Assembly: GCA_016288775.1 (NCBI GenBank)
Contig: JAEELG010000032.1
Location: 1-39,369, forward strand
Origin: Bacteroidales bacterium
Lineage (GTDB): Bacteria; Bacteroidota; Bacteroidia; Bacteroidales; UBA932
DNA length: 39,369 nucleotides
Reading direction: 5' to 3'
Shown: in pieces, positions 38,727 through 39,369 of the stretch
Layout: every line of letters begins with the position of its first letter
Position numbering within the stretch: position 1 is the stretch's first letter
Translations under genes and position numbers: made by a program
Notes under the pieces: generated by a model
Told to the model about the DNA's origin: nothing
The model's input: only the letters and a program-made list of their open reading frames with translations
Database searches by the model: none

Positions 38727-39101
38727 ATGCCAACAATTCAACAATTGGTCCGCAAAGGACGCGAGACTGTCGAAGTAAAGAGCAAGTCCCGCGCGTTGGA
38801 TGCTTGTCCTCAGAAGCGTGGCGTATGCCTTAGGGTTTACACAACCACCCCTAAGAAACCTAACTCAGCAATGCGTAAGGTTGCCCGTGTACGTCTCACG
38901 AACACCAAAGAGGTCAATGCCTACATCCCCGGCGAGGGTCACAACCTCCAGGAGCACTCCATCGTGCTCGTTCGCGGAGGCCGTGTGAAGGACCTTCCGG
39001 GTGTACGTTACCACATCCTTCGTGGCGCTTTGGATACCGCTGGCGTAGAGGGCAGGACCCAGTCCCGCTCCCTCTATGGTGCCAAGAGGCCCAAGAAGTA
39101 G
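38727..39101 (+). CDS. rpsL: 30S ribosomal protein S12
   Basis: Protein of the decoding centre, 124 aa. It begins [13 protein letters not shown] and contains the invariant [26 protein letters not shown] (the streptomycin-site lysines are present), [12 protein letters not shown] and [13 protein letters not shown]. It has its own promoter and leads directly to rpsG, as in the str operon. Confidence 0.98.
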   Translation: MPTIQQLVRKGRETVEVKSKSRALDACPQKRGVCLRVYTTTPKKPNSAMRKVARVRLTNTKEVNAYIPGEGHNLQEHSIVLVRGGRVKDLPGVRYHILRGALDTAGVEGRTQSRSLYGAKRPKK

Positions 39102-39136
39102 TCCGCGAAGTGTTTTAATCTTAATTTTTCACAAAA

Positions 39137-39369
39137 ATGAGAAAGTCAAAGCCTAAGAAGAGGATTCTACTTCCTGATCCCAAGTTCCACGACACGATGG
39201 TTACTCGTTTCGTGAACAACCTGATGTTGCAGGGGAAGAAGAGTATCGCGTATTCTATTTTTTACGATGCCATTGATCTGGTAGGCGAGAAGATGAAAGA
39301 TTCTGACAAGGCTCCTCTCGATATTTGGAGGAAGGCTCTCGAGAATGTGACCCCTCAGATCGAGGTCAA
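39137..39369 (+). CDS. rpsG: 30S ribosomal protein S7, N-terminal part (cut by window edge)
   Basis: The first 77 codons of S7, which binds 16S rRNA at the head of the small subunit. It begins MRKSKPKKRILLPDPKFHD and continues through VTRFVNNLMLQGKKSIAYSIFYDAI and a DIWRKALENVTPQIEV segment. It follows rpsL after 35 bases and would normally be followed by fusA and the ribosomal protein cluster. Confidence 0.97.
   Translation, partial: MRKSKPKKRILLPDPKFHDTMVTRFVNNLMLQGKKSIAYSIFYDAIDLVGEKMKDSDKAPLDIWRKALENVTPQIEV

Overview
The window reads as chromosomal DNA from a GC-rich member of the order Bacteroidales (phylum Bacteroidota). The evidence is a Bacteroides-type serine palmitoyltransferase, a MalQ with an N-terminal starch-binding domain, fimbrillin-like, GLUG and BACON lipoproteins, a Bacteroidota-style LptE/SecG cluster, and repeated promoter -7 boxes of the Bacteroidota form TAnnTTTG. 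Genus cannot be fixed from the sequence; a Rikenellaceae- or UBA932-like lineage is a guess. Most of the window is ordinary chromosome. The main accessory segment is about 9.6-11.7 kb, which is visibly AT-richer than its neighbours.

Layout. 1-4418 (minus): a tightly overlapped operon reading spt (sphingolipid entry enzyme), an SDR that may be the 3-ketosphinganine reductase, malQ and glyS (cut by the window edge). 4494-5777 (plus): a UPF0597/L-cysteine desulfidase-like gene. 5774-9398 (minus): a 48-aa microprotein, a fimbrillin-like lipoprotein and an M6 metalloprotease. 9503-9575: tRNA-Gly(GCC), followed at once by a cloverleaf-shaped inverted-repeat structure. 9797-11696: a RAYT-like HUH transposase with a small partner gene, flanked by two direct copies of a structured repeat. 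11741-15738: a small membrane protein, a choloylglycine-hydrolase-like enzyme paired with a D-aminoacylase-like amidohydrolase, and an unknown 169-aa protein. 15861-18487: an N-domain-less ClpB, a gene remnant and a small lipoprotein.

18498-21592 (minus): secreted helical protein, pheS, murQ and a MurK-like kinase in one operon; the last two fit recycling of cell-wall MurNAc. 21634-23325 (plus): C69 dipeptidase. 23322-29915 (minus): porin, serine-type sulfatase and a 1373-aa lipoprotein joining GLUG repeats, a BACON domain and an SGNH hydrolase domain, which looks like a surface system acting on sulfated and esterified glycans. 30113-33319: a 1068-aa lipoprotein with tandem Big_1-like domains. 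33342-34209: membrane protein and winged-helix regulator pair. 34278-36928 (minus): sigma-54 activator, lptE, TPR protein and secG (cell-envelope biogenesis). 36996-38645: OmpA/TPR-like lipoprotein. 38727-end: rpsL and the start of rpsG.

The most unusual signals are the RAYT locus with its partner gene and structured repeats, the tRNA-adjacent cloverleaf, the porin-sulfatase-SGNH operon, the short ClpB, and a recurring pattern in which the -7 promoter box sits only 4-8 bases before the start codon, suggesting leaderless transcripts. All family names rest on reading the translated sequence by eye; no database search was possible.
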